Positions 1 through 5,403 of a stretch of 6,305 nucleotides of DNA are shown here, piece after piece. The stretch lies in contig DMAP01000135.1 in assembly GCA_003446975.1 (NCBI GenBank), forward strand, positions 1-6,305, in the 5' to 3' direction. A program made the translations under genes and the position numbers. The notes beneath the pieces were generated by a model, which was not told where the DNA came from, searched no databases, and worked only from the letters and a program-made list of their open reading frames with translations. This DNA comes from Clostridiales bacterium (GTDB lineage: Bacteria > Bacillota > Clostridia > Tissierellales > Dethiosulfatibacteraceae). Positions within the stretch are counted from its first letter, which is position 1, and the number at the start of each line of letters is the position of its first letter.

Positions 1-601
1 TTCCACCTTCTCCCTGTATAGGCTCCATTATAAATGCAGCTGTATTTGGTGTAATAGCATTCTTCAACTGTTCGATATTCCCATATTCAATTAATTTGAA
101 ACCTGGTGTCAGAGGTCCGTAGCCACGCCTGTAAGAAGGTTCTGAGCTCATAGATATAATCGCGGTTGTTCTACCATGGAAATTCCCATTGCATGCTATG
201 ATTTCCTGTTTTCCATCCTCTATGCCTTTTACATCAACAGCCCACCTTCTGGCACACTTGATAGCCGTCTCAACTGCTTCAGCTCCTGTGTTCATAGGCA
301 ATATCATGTTTTTATTTGTGAGTCCTGAAAGCAACTCATAAAAATCACAGAGCACAGAATTATGAAAAGCCCGTGATGTCAATGTGACTTTATCCATTTG
401 CCTCTTCGCTGCTTCTATAATCCTTGGATGTCTATGCCCGTGGCTAACCGCCGAATAGGCACTCAACATGTCCATGTACTTTTTCCCCTCGGGATCAGTT
501 ACCCACACGCCCTCAGCTTCCTGAAACACAACCTCAGTCGGATTGTAGTTGTTTGCGCCGAATTTTTTTGTCTTATCTATTATCTCTCTAGTTGTTTTCA
601 T
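1..601 (-). CDS. rocD: Ornithine aminotransferase (ornithine--oxo-acid transaminase), N-terminal half, cut by window edge
   Basis: This PLP-dependent class III aminotransferase moves the delta-amino group of ornithine to 2-oxoglutarate, giving glutamate-5-semialdehyde and glutamate in cytoplasmic arginine/ornithine breakdown or proline synthesis. About 200 codons are visible; Bacillus RocD has about 400, so roughly the C-terminal half, including the PLP lysine, lies outside the window. The reading runs from MKTTREIIDKTKKFGANNY through YMDMLSAYSAVSHGHRHP and TLTSRAFHN (start of the large domain) to NTGAEAVETAIKCARRW, GNFHGRT and FIMEPIQGEGG. These are near-identical to the known ornithine aminotransferase signatures; the NTGAEA segment and the MLSAYSA block separate it from acetylornithine aminotransferase (ArgD). 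The ATG at 601-599 is chosen because GGGAGG lies nine bases upstream (611-616). It is transcribed divergently from plsY and has a good sigma-A type promoter at 639-667. Confidence 0.95.
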   Translation of the reverse strand, partial: MKTTREIIDKTKKFGANNYNPTEVVFQEAEGVWVTDPEGKKYMDMLSAYSAVSHGHRHPRIIEAAKRQMDKVTLTSRAFHNSVLCDFYELLSGLTNKNMILPMNTGAEAVETAIKCARRWAVDVKGIEDGKQEIIACNGNFHGRTTAIISMSSEPSYRRGYGPLTPGFKLIEYGNIEQLKNAITPNTAAFIMEPIQGEGG

Positions 602-638
602 CGTCCGTCTCCTCCCTTTCTTTAACTCTCTTTGGGAT

Positions 639-667
639 ATAATACAATAAATCCAAGAATTTTTCAA
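639..667 (-). promoter_or_regulatory. Predicted sigma-A type promoter of rocD
   Basis: On the minus strand a -35 box TTGAAA (667-662) is followed by a 17-base spacer and a -10 box TATTAT (644-639). This puts the transcript start about 30 bases upstream of the rocD start codon. Bacillus subtilis rocD uses a sigma-54 promoter; no GG-N10-GC element was seen here, so control probably differs. Confidence 0.65.
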
Positions 668-692
668 GATTTTTAAAACGCCGTTTCAAGAT
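662..692. promoter_or_regulatory. Candidate operator upstream of rocD: direct repeats plus near-palindrome
   Basis: TTTCAAGAT occurs twice, at 662-670 and 684-692, 22 bases apart (about two helical turns). The proximal copy contains the rocD -35 box. Partly overlapping them is a 17-base near-palindrome, TTAAAACGCCGTTTCAA (673-689), with eight-base arms, one mismatch and a single central base. Its position just upstream of and over the -35 suggests a regulator site. It does not fit the CcpA cre consensus, and the cognate protein is unknown. Confidence 0.35.
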
Positions 693-741
693 ATAATGCT
701 TTTTTGTAATTACTTAGATCGTATAAAATTGATTTTTAACT

Positions 742-770
742 TTTTCATATGCGCTAAAATATAGTATAAT
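742..770 (+). promoter_or_regulatory. Predicted sigma-A type promoter of plsY
   Basis: A consensus -10 box TATAAT (765-770) is preceded by a 17-base spacer and a weaker -35 box TTTTCA (742-747, four of six matches). The transcript would start near 777, about 24 bases before the plsY start codon, and include its GGGAG ribosome binding site (790-794). Confidence 0.55.
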
Positions 771-800
771 TAAACTGATCAATTTATATGGGAGAGTCAT

Positions 801-1418
801 ATGGAATATCTAGTATCTGCAATAGTAGGTTATATTATCGGTTGTTTTCAGACTTCATATCTGCTTGGAAAAGCCTTGAAACAAACGGACATAAGAGAGC
901 ACGGAACATCCAATGCAGGAGCGTCGAATGCAGCTATTGTGTTTGGATGGAAGTATGGTTTTATCATCGCCCTGGTTGATATCGGTAAAACAATACTAGC
1001 CGTAACAATAATCGGCCTTGTTTATCCTGGAGATCATATATTAAAATATATTGCTGGTTTATCTTGCATTCTCGGACACATTTTTCCTTTTTACATGCAG
1101 TTCAAAGGTGGCAAGGGTTTCGCCTCTTATGCCGGTTTGGTAATGGCTATAAACTGGAGATGGGGACTGGCTTTCATATTTATCTGCATCATCATAACTG
1201 TTGTGACGAATTACGTATCCGTTGCAGCATTAGTCTCAACAGGATTCTATCCTTTGTACAACATCTATATCAAAGAAAACCCCACAATTATCCTGCTTCT
1301 TGTCATGATGTATTTCGTTATAATCTATAAGCACAGAGAAAACATCAGCCGCCTAAAAACAGGTCAGGAAAAGGGTCTGCGAGATTTATTGAAAAAGAAA
1401 ACACCGCTCAGGCCTTGA
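801..1418 (+). CDS. plsY: Glycerol-3-phosphate acyltransferase PlsY family
   Basis: PlsY is an integral membrane enzyme that moves an acyl group from acyl-phosphate to the 1-position of glycerol-3-phosphate, the first step of phospholipid synthesis in most Gram-positives. The 205-residue length and several hydrophobic segments fit the family. Loop motif 2, GHIFPFYMQFKGGKG (92-106), and motif 3, HRENISRL with G188 and E190 (178-190), are canonical. Motif 1 is not: residues 32-43 read R-E-H-G-T-S-N-A-G-A-S-N, where most members have R-x-x-G-S-G-N-x-G-A-T-N, so the usual Ser is Thr36 and the following Gly is Ser37. The nearby G-S-I-P stretch is also replaced (G14-CFQTS). It is clearly a family member but may be a divergent paralogue. 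The ATG has GGGAG six bases upstream. It converges on tadA with an 18-base gap. Confidence 0.9.
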   Translation: MEYLVSAIVGYIIGCFQTSYLLGKALKQTDIREHGTSNAGASNAAIVFGWKYGFIIALVDIGKTILAVTIIGLVYPGDHILKYIAGLSCILGHIFPFYMQFKGGKGFASYAGLVMAINWRWGLAFIFICIIITVVTNYVSVAALVSTGFYPLYNIYIKENPTIILLLVMMYFVIIYKHRENISRLKTGQEKGLRDLLKKKTPLRP

Positions 1419-1436
1419 TTGGTTTTTGATTTCACA

Positions 1437-1898
1437 TCAACGGCCATCAGTTTTCCATCTCAGTCTTTCGAAAAAAACCTTTAGTATTTTTGAACATTCC
1501 TCTTCCAGAATACCTATTTGAAGCTCAACCTGATGATTGAGTCTTTTATCCTGCACAATGTTGAACACCGATCCACAGGCGCCGGTCTTTGGATCTGAAG
1601 CGCCGATGACCAGCTTATCGATTCTTGCGTTGACTAAAGCACCAGCACACATCGAACAAGGTTCCAACGTTACAAACATAGTGCATCCACTCAATCTCCA
1701 TGCCTGAATCTTTTCGCTTGCTTCTTTGATTGCCATTATTTCTGCATGAGCTGTCGCATCGCAGGTTTCTTCCTTATGATTATATCCTCTGCCGATGATT
1801 TTACCATCCTTGACAATCACCGCGCCAATGGGTACCTCGTCCATATCAAATGCCTTCTGTGCCTCCTTTAAAGCCTCGGTCATAAAATACTCATTCAT
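1437..1898 (-). CDS. tadA: tRNA-specific adenosine deaminase (A34 to inosine)
   Basis: TadA deaminates adenosine 34 of tRNA-Arg(ACG) to inosine so one tRNA can read several arginine codons; it is a cytoplasmic zinc enzyme. The 153-residue protein has the full cytidine/deoxycytidylate deaminase zinc site: H51-A-E53 (zinc ligand and catalytic glutamate) and P80-C81-x-x-C84 (the two cysteine ligands). The N-terminal helix MNEYFMTEALKEAQKAF and the DEVPIGAVIVKDGKII strand are typical of TadA rather than guanine or cytosine deaminases. The last helix ends in FFERLR. The start codon overlaps the birA stop as ATGA (1895-1898), with AGGA eight bases upstream, so it is probably translated by coupling to birA and shares its transcript. 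No key residue is missing. Confidence 0.95.
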   Translation of the reverse strand: MNEYFMTEALKEAQKAFDMDEVPIGAVIVKDGKIIGRGYNHKEETCDATAHAEIMAIKEASEKIQAWRLSGCTMFVTLEPCSMCAGALVNARIDKLVIGASDPKTGACGSVFNIVQDKRLNHQVELQIGILEEECSKILKVFFERLRWKTDGR

Positions 1899-2641
1899 AT
1901 GACATATCCTTTCTTCCCTCTAACAGAAACTTCTCCGGAGAAAAGCCTTTCCTCCGCGCCATCCTTCTTCCTCACCACCAACTCACCTGCGGAATTGAGA
2001 TCCAAAACCTTTGCATCAAATGTGTCATTCCCTCTCATAACTCTGACATCCTTTCCAATTAGAATAGACTTTTCTCTGCAGATGGTGATGGCTCTTATTC
2101 CTTTCTTGTCTCTAAGAAAACTATCATAAAGCGTTTCAAAGTGATTTAGTATTTTTGCACACAGCTCTTGTCTGCTAACGTACTTTCCTGATTCTATTTT
2201 GACGGATGATGCCCTTTCTCTCAAATCATCAGGGAAATCATCAATGTCCTGATTTACATTAACACCAATGCCCAGTACCACATAGTTGATATGATTTAAT
2301 TCACCGCTCATTTCAGTCAGAATGCCGCATACCTTCTTATCGTTCATGATAATATCATTCGGCCATTTCACATAAAAGTCAAACCCCATTTCCAGTCCAG
2401 CCTCCACAACTGATGCAGCGGCAACCTGAGTGACTATTGATATATCATTTGGATTGACATGTGGTCTGAGAATGATGGACATCCAAATACCCTTATGCTT
2501 TGGAGATGTCCATTCTCTGCCAAAACGACCTCTTCCACCTTTTTGCTCTTCACTGATAATGACTGTTCCATCCTCAGCGCCTTTGTCCGCCATTTCCTTG
2601 GCTTTTGTGTTGGTTGAAGAAATTGTATCAAAATAGATCAT
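1895..2641 (-). CDS. birA: Biotin--[acetyl-CoA-carboxylase] ligase, catalytic and C-terminal domains of BirA
   Basis: This part activates biotin with ATP to biotinyl-5'-AMP and transfers it to the lysine of biotin carboxyl carrier protein. From the ATG at 2641 it has 248 residues. SSTN (8-11) begins the domain; GGRGRFGR (35-42) is the adenylate-binding loop; WMSIILRP (53-60), KWPNDI (92-97), CGILTE (105-110) and GIGVNVN (124-130) are the usual core motifs. An SH3-like C-terminal domain spans roughly 192-243, including GEVSVR. All expected catalytic elements are present, so ligase activity is plausible even alone, as in the short BirA proteins that lack a DNA-binding domain. However, the ATG at 2641 has no recognisable ribosome binding site. 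It lies in the same frame as the DNA-binding segment upstream, separated by one TAA (2681-2683). Translation would need readthrough or reinitiation 39 bases after the stop. Confidence 0.9.
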   Translation of the reverse strand: MIYFDTISSTNTKAKEMADKGAEDGTVIISEEQKGGRGRFGREWTSPKHKGIWMSIILRPHVNPNDISIVTQVAAASVVEAGLEMGFDFYVKWPNDIIMNDKKVCGILTEMSGELNHINYVVLGIGVNVNQDIDDFPDDLRERASSVKIESGKYVSRQELCAKILNHFETLYDSFLRDKKGIRAITICREKSILIGKDVRVMRGNDTFDAKVLDLNSAGELVVRKKDGAEERLFSGEVSVRGKKGYVI

Positions 2642-2680
2642 TTCCCGGGCAATAATCGACGTGCCAAGATATTTGGAAAT

Positions 2681-2881
2681 TTAATTTTGAGATAAGATAT
2701 CTGGCGATTGGATCAACCTGTATCCCTTCCTGGAGAACGACTCTATCTCGTATCCCTCTTCTCTAAGTGATTTTACATGCTTCCATATGGCTGCTCGACT
2801 GACTCCGAGCATATTGCTGATATCCTCGCCAGATATGAAATCATTTTTTTCCTTTAACAGTCTAACAATATCATTTTTCAC
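2681..2881 (-). CDS. birA: N-terminal DNA-binding (winged helix) domain of BirA, ended by an in-frame TAA
   Basis: This 66-residue piece is the biotin repressor HTH domain. It has an N-terminal helix (KNDIVRLLKE), then SGEDISNMLGVSRAAIWKHVKSL as the helix-turn-helix (about 17-39), and a wing GYEIESFSRKGYRL (43-56), followed by SPDILSQN, the usual start of the linker to the ligase domain. The GTG at 2881-2879 is preferred as start because GGAGG (2887-2891) sits five bases upstream; starting further up would put the ribosome binding site inside the gene. In the family this domain binds the biotin operator as part of a dimer of the whole protein, and dimerisation is through the ligase domain, so the isolated piece would probably repress poorly. 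It faces bioY across two BirA operators. Confidence 0.85.
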   Translation of the reverse strand: MKNDIVRLLKEKNDFISGEDISNMLGVSRAAIWKHVKSLREEGYEIESFSRKGYRLIQSPDILSQN

Positions 2882-2886
2882 AAAAA

Positions 2887-2891
2887 CCTCC
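2887..2891 (-). promoter_or_regulatory. Ribosome binding site of birA
   Basis: GGAGG (2891-2887, minus strand) stands five bases before GTG 2881, making GTG the likely birA start. It directly abuts the left arm of BirA operator 1. Confidence 0.75.
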
Positions 2892-2924
2892 ATTGTAAAC
2901 CAAAATATATTTTTAGTTGACAAT
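2892..2924. promoter_or_regulatory. Predicted BirA operator 1 (birA-proximal)
   Basis: The sequence is ATTGTAAAC (2892-2900), 15 bases, then GTTGACAAT (2916-2924): a nine-base inverted repeat with one mismatch. It matches the known biotin operator pattern TTGTAAAC-N-GTTTACAA. The left arm abuts the birA ribosome binding site (2887-2891), and the right arm contains the TTGACA -35 box of bioY (2917-2922). Binding here could therefore repress both genes. The deviating base in the right arm is the one that completes the -35 consensus. Confidence 0.8.
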
Positions 2925-2945
2925 CAAAATGAATTAATGTATTAT
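2917..2945 (+). promoter_or_regulatory. Predicted sigma-A type promoter of bioY
   Basis: A perfect -35 box TTGACA (2917-2922), a 17-base spacer and a -10 box TATTAT (2940-2945, five of six matches) make a strong promoter. The -35 lies in the right arm of operator 1 and the -10 runs into the left arm of operator 2. The expected leader before bioY is about 67 bases, with AAGGGG (3006-3011) as ribosome binding site. No riboswitch-like fold was seen in it. Confidence 0.75.
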
Positions 2946-2976
2946 TGTAAACATGGATTATTATTAAGTTTACAAT
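2944..2976. promoter_or_regulatory. Predicted BirA operator 2 (bioY-proximal)
   Basis: ATTGTAAAC (2944-2952), a 15-base spacer and GTTTACAAT (2968-2976) form a perfect nine-base inverted repeat matching the biotin operator pattern. It overlaps the end of the bioY -10 box (2940-2945) and the expected transcript start near 2952, so bound BirA would block RNA polymerase. Its centre is 52 bases from that of operator 1. Confidence 0.85.
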
Positions 2977-3018
2977 TAATTCTACACTTCTATCAGTAAA
3001 ATAACAAGGGGCGTTTTT

Positions 3019-3564
3019 ATGGCAAGCAAAACAAAAAACATGATTTTGACAGGTCTATTTGCAGCCTTGACAGCAATAGGCGCTTATATTGTCATCCCGA
3101 TAGGCCCCGCACCCATAACATTGCAGCTTTTATTCACTGTCATGTCTGGTGTTTTTCTCGGCTCCAGATACGGTGCCCTTTCACAAATCATTTATATCCT
3201 TATGGGGCTTTCTGGATTACCGGTATTTGCAGGTGGGGCAGGTGGGTTTTCCTATATTTTCGCTCCTTCATTTGGTTATGTCATCGGATTTGTCGCGGCT
3301 GCCTTTATAGTTGGAAAATTTTTAGAGGATGAAAAAAAACCCGGGTTTCTAAAGATATTTCTTTCCTGTTTATTAGGAACCGCTGTCATCTATGTCATCG
3401 GCTATCCGTATCTTTATCTTGTTTTGACAAAGGTCTCTGGGGCTACTGTCACATTTCAGGGACTGCTAAAACCTGCTGTGCTGATTTTCTTACCTGGGGA
3501 TCTTGTCAAAATCATCATAGCAGCCTATGCCGGCAGAAAAATGGTTCCTATCATAAAAAGATAA
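3019..3564 (+). CDS. bioY: Biotin transporter BioY, S (substrate-binding) component of an ECF transporter
   Basis: BioY is the membrane protein that binds biotin with high affinity in energy-coupling-factor uptake systems. The 181 residues form a mostly hydrophobic protein of the usual size (about 180-200), with around six membrane segments. Family motifs are clear: PAPITLQLL (30-38), the GLPVFAGGAGGFSYIFAPSF stretch (66-85) followed by GYVIGF (86-91), and LPGDLVKI (158-165), where D161 and K164 are in the conserved D-x-x-K position. The ATG at 3019 has AAGGGG seven bases upstream. No EcfA ATPases or EcfT protein are next to it, so it presumably shares a general ECF module encoded elsewhere. 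The two BirA operators upstream indicate repression when biotin is plentiful. A hairpin terminator follows the stop codon at once, so it is a single-gene transcript. Confidence 0.96.
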   Translation: MASKTKNMILTGLFAALTAIGAYIVIPIGPAPITLQLLFTVMSGVFLGSRYGALSQIIYILMGLSGLPVFAGGAGGFSYIFAPSFGYVIGFVAAAFIVGKFLEDEKKPGFLKIFLSCLLGTAVIYVIGYPYLYLVLTKVSGATVTFQGLLKPAVLIFLPGDLVKIIIAAYAGRKMVPIIKR

Positions 3565-3597
3565 GCATCTCCAAATCATTTTGGAGATGCTTTTTTT
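3563..3597 (+). terminator. Rho-independent terminator of bioY, possibly bidirectional
   Basis: A perfect 11-base stem, GCATCTCCAAA (3565-3575) with TTTGGAGATGC (3580-3590), has a four-base loop TCAT and is followed by seven T (3591-3597). Two further A-T pairs extend it to 13 and include the last two bases of the bioY stop codon. On the minus strand the same stem is followed by TTATCTTTTT, so it may also end the ABC operon whose last stop codon is at 3604-3606. Confidence 0.92.
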
Positions 3598-3603
3598 ATC
3601 TGA

Positions 3604-5403
3604 TTATTCCATTAGGGTCTCTATGTACGCAAACGTTTCTGGAAATGCCTTTGTGACTCTTAACGAGAAATAATTTCTAGACTTCATGTTTGTCTCATTG
3701 AAACTGATTTCCACATAATAGGCTTCTTCCACAATATATGGCTCCGTTGTCTCTACCTTATATCTTCCATATGGTTCCATGAAATAATAATCATTGGGTG
3801 ATTGGACCAAGATGTGAAGATTTCTATCGCTTTCCATCAGATATTTGTCAAAATCACTCTTAAGTTTATCTCTGAAGGTTTCCACATCAAACTCTCCAAT
3901 GGCGCTTTGAGGGATATTTTTCACGTCTTTTCCCTCATAATGAATGGTGATGCTAGGCTTTACTGAGCCTTTGAGATAATTGTCATCATAGACAAATGGC
4001 ATTCTTCTCAATTTAAAATCTTCTGTATTCATCAGATTTCTAACTAACTCGTCCTTCTGCCCATCATAATCTGGCTTTTCCAACAAATTGTAATATCGAT
4101 AGAGCACATCACCATTGGTATAGTAGTAAGCGATGACAAAGCTCATATCATAGTAATAATCTTGATTCTTGATGACCTCACGATGCACGTCGATAATCGC
4201 TTGAATGGTTTCCTGGTCCTCGTAAAGAATCACATTGTCTGCCTTTTTCATAAACTCTTCCGTAGCAGTGTAGATTTGTCTGCCTTCAAACTCGCTTTCA
4301 TCGGTTTCCTGTGCATAGATCCAGGTATTTGATCCGATGTAGACGGAGCTAATCTCGAAAGCCACTGGTAATTTGCCTTCAAACTGATTGGTTGCAAAAT
4401 CGGCAATAATGATGAATAAGGCAAAGAAAACCATGAAGCCCGCAAACAGCTTTATTGTGTATCGGTTCAATCTGAAGGATTTCTCCAAAATGGCGTTGAT
4501 CAGGTAGTAAGCCAACGCAAACAGAATGACAAACGTTATGATACGTCCCGAGAACCCTACGTTATAGAAAATACTCGAAAACCCAATAGGTACCAGAGAA
4601 GCTATTATGATGGAAATGAAACTCTTGTAGCCATCTGATACTACCAGTTCTCCAGCCCTCTCATGCTTTCGTCTCTTCGCCAAGAGATATATCAAGCCAT
4701 ACAATATGACCAAGACCACTGCCAGCACTACGAAATACGTTATATTAAACTCATCCTCCACATACTTGACAAAGTATAGGATATCTATCCTATAATACTT
4801 TTCGATAAAAGTATTGAACAAGATGCTTGAGTTGAATCCTATAGCAATGTCTTCCACTATTCGGAAAAAGTAGTTGATTATCGCCAAAAATGATAGGGGC
4901 AATGTGAAGTTGATAACGGTTGCCAATGATGCCGAAATACTGTTCCCTGTCAAAATGCCTGAGATAGCAGCCGTAAAAATTCCTGTTATCAGCCAAGGTA
5001 TGGTTACGATGAATAACTCACCAATATCCATATAGCTGGTTTTGATAAACATGCTGGTAATAAACAGGACAGTCACCAGCACAGCGGTGAAAACAACGTT
5101 GGTGATAATGGTTACATTTATTTTTTGAAGGTCCGTAATTGGTTTGGATATATTGTAGGCAAGTTTTCTCCCATCATGCATATAACTAAAGTCTATCATG
5201 CTGTTGATGAAAACCAGGAAAAACACTTCAACCATGCCAACCACAATATGACCTTCTTGTATTCTAGATCCGGTTATTATTGGAATGATAATAACGGTAA
5301 TGAATAGAATTAAGAAAGAAACAAGAAACCAGCTTCTTTTCTCTTTCAATCCGTTGATTACCAGTCTTCCTGTATTCTTATGAATCGAGTTCTTCCATTC
5401 CAT
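3604..5403 (-). CDS. ABC-2-like transporter permease with large C-terminal extracytoplasmic domain
   Basis: This 599-residue membrane protein is the partner of the ATPase encoded just upstream. Hydrophobic segments (numbered from the ATG start) lie near residues 25-45, 52-69, 97-119, 128-150, 157-180, 221-242, 262-281, 287-305 and 318-338, about nine in all. Positive clusters (KEKR near 22, AKRRKHER near 243, and the K-R-R-K residues around 308-318) fall on the cytoplasmic side if the N-terminus is inside. That places the last 260 residues, rich in Tyr, Asp and Glu with no membrane segment, outside the cell. The layout resembles the YtrC/YtrD-like permeases of Firmicutes and proteins with a DUF6449-type tail, but this assignment is from memory and tentative. 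The ATG at 5403 is chosen over GTG 5412 because AGGAGG (5412-5417) overlaps that GTG and is eight bases before the ATG. It overlaps the ATPase gene by 26 bases. Substrate unknown. Confidence 0.8.
   Translation of the reverse strand: MEWKNSIHKNTGRLVINGLKEKRSWFLVSFLILFITVIIIPIITGSRIQEGHIVVGMVEVFFLVFINSMIDFSYMHDGRKLAYNISKPITDLQKINVTIITNVVFTAVLVTVLFITSMFIKTSYMDIGELFIVTIPWLITGIFTAAISGILTGNSISASLATVINFTLPLSFLAIINYFFRIVEDIAIGFNSSILFNTFIEKYYRIDILYFVKYVEDEFNITYFVVLAVVLVILYGLIYLLAKRRKHERAGELVVSDGYKSFISIIIASLVPIGFSSIFYNVGFSGRIITFVILFALAYYLINAILEKSFRLNRYTIKLFAGFMVFFALFIIIADFATNQFEGKLPVAFEISSVYIGSNTWIYAQETDESEFEGRQIYTATEEFMKKADNVILYEDQETIQAIIDVHREVIKNQDYYYDMSFVIAYYYTNGDVLYRYYNLLEKPDYDGQKDELVRNLMNTEDFKLRRMPFVYDDNYLKGSVKPSITIHYEGKDVKNIPQSAIGEFDVETFRDKLKSDFDKYLMESDRNLHILVQSPNDYYFMEPYGRYKVETTEPYIVEEAYYVEISFNETNMKSRNYFSLRVTKAFPETFAYIETLME

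Larger units (their letters stand above)
1895..2881 (-). pseudogene. birA: Full birA reading frame (biotin ligase/repressor) interrupted by a single in-frame TAA
   Basis: The two birA pieces are in the same frame: from GTG 2881 to the stop at 1895 are 329 codons, that is 328 before the final stop, matching ordinary two-domain BirA (about 320-330). The only interruption is codon 67, TAA at 2683-2681. Reading on after it gives ISKYLGTSIIARE and then MIYFDTISSTN, which looks like the normal linker between the two domains and not random sequence; GAA, CAA or AAA could each become TAA by one base change, and Glu would fit the linker best. No frameshift is seen. Other genes here (bioY, the permease) end in TAA, so a reassigned code is unlikely. 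It may be a nonsense mutation, a sequencing error or a real split; I infer that the ancestral gene was intact. Confidence 0.8.

Noticed and set aside
398..625. A 75-codon open frame on the plus strand opposite the start of rocD
   Set aside because: It is antisense to well-conserved rocD codons and has no recognisable content.
1411..1445. Inverted repeat GGCCTTGAT / ATCAACGGCC between the ends of plsY and tadA
   Set aside because: It could be a two-way terminator, but the stem has a bulge, the loop is 16 bases and no T-run follows directly on either strand, so it is not called.
2681..2683. TAA read as a sense codon (altered genetic code or programmed readthrough)
   Set aside because: bioY and the permease end in TAA in the expected places, so reassignment is unlikely. 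No specific readthrough signal was recognised after the codon, although low-level readthrough cannot be excluded.
2904..2951. Possible birA promoters on the minus strand (TTTACA 2951-2946 with TTTGAT 2928-2923; or TTCATT 2933-2928 with TATATT 2909-2904)
   Set aside because: Each pair has one weak box, and neither stands out. The birA promoter surely lies in this region, but I cannot choose.
2952..3018. A riboswitch in the bioY leader
   Set aside because: The leader is only about 67 bases, is mostly operator sequence and shows no terminator-like hairpin; BirA control explains it.
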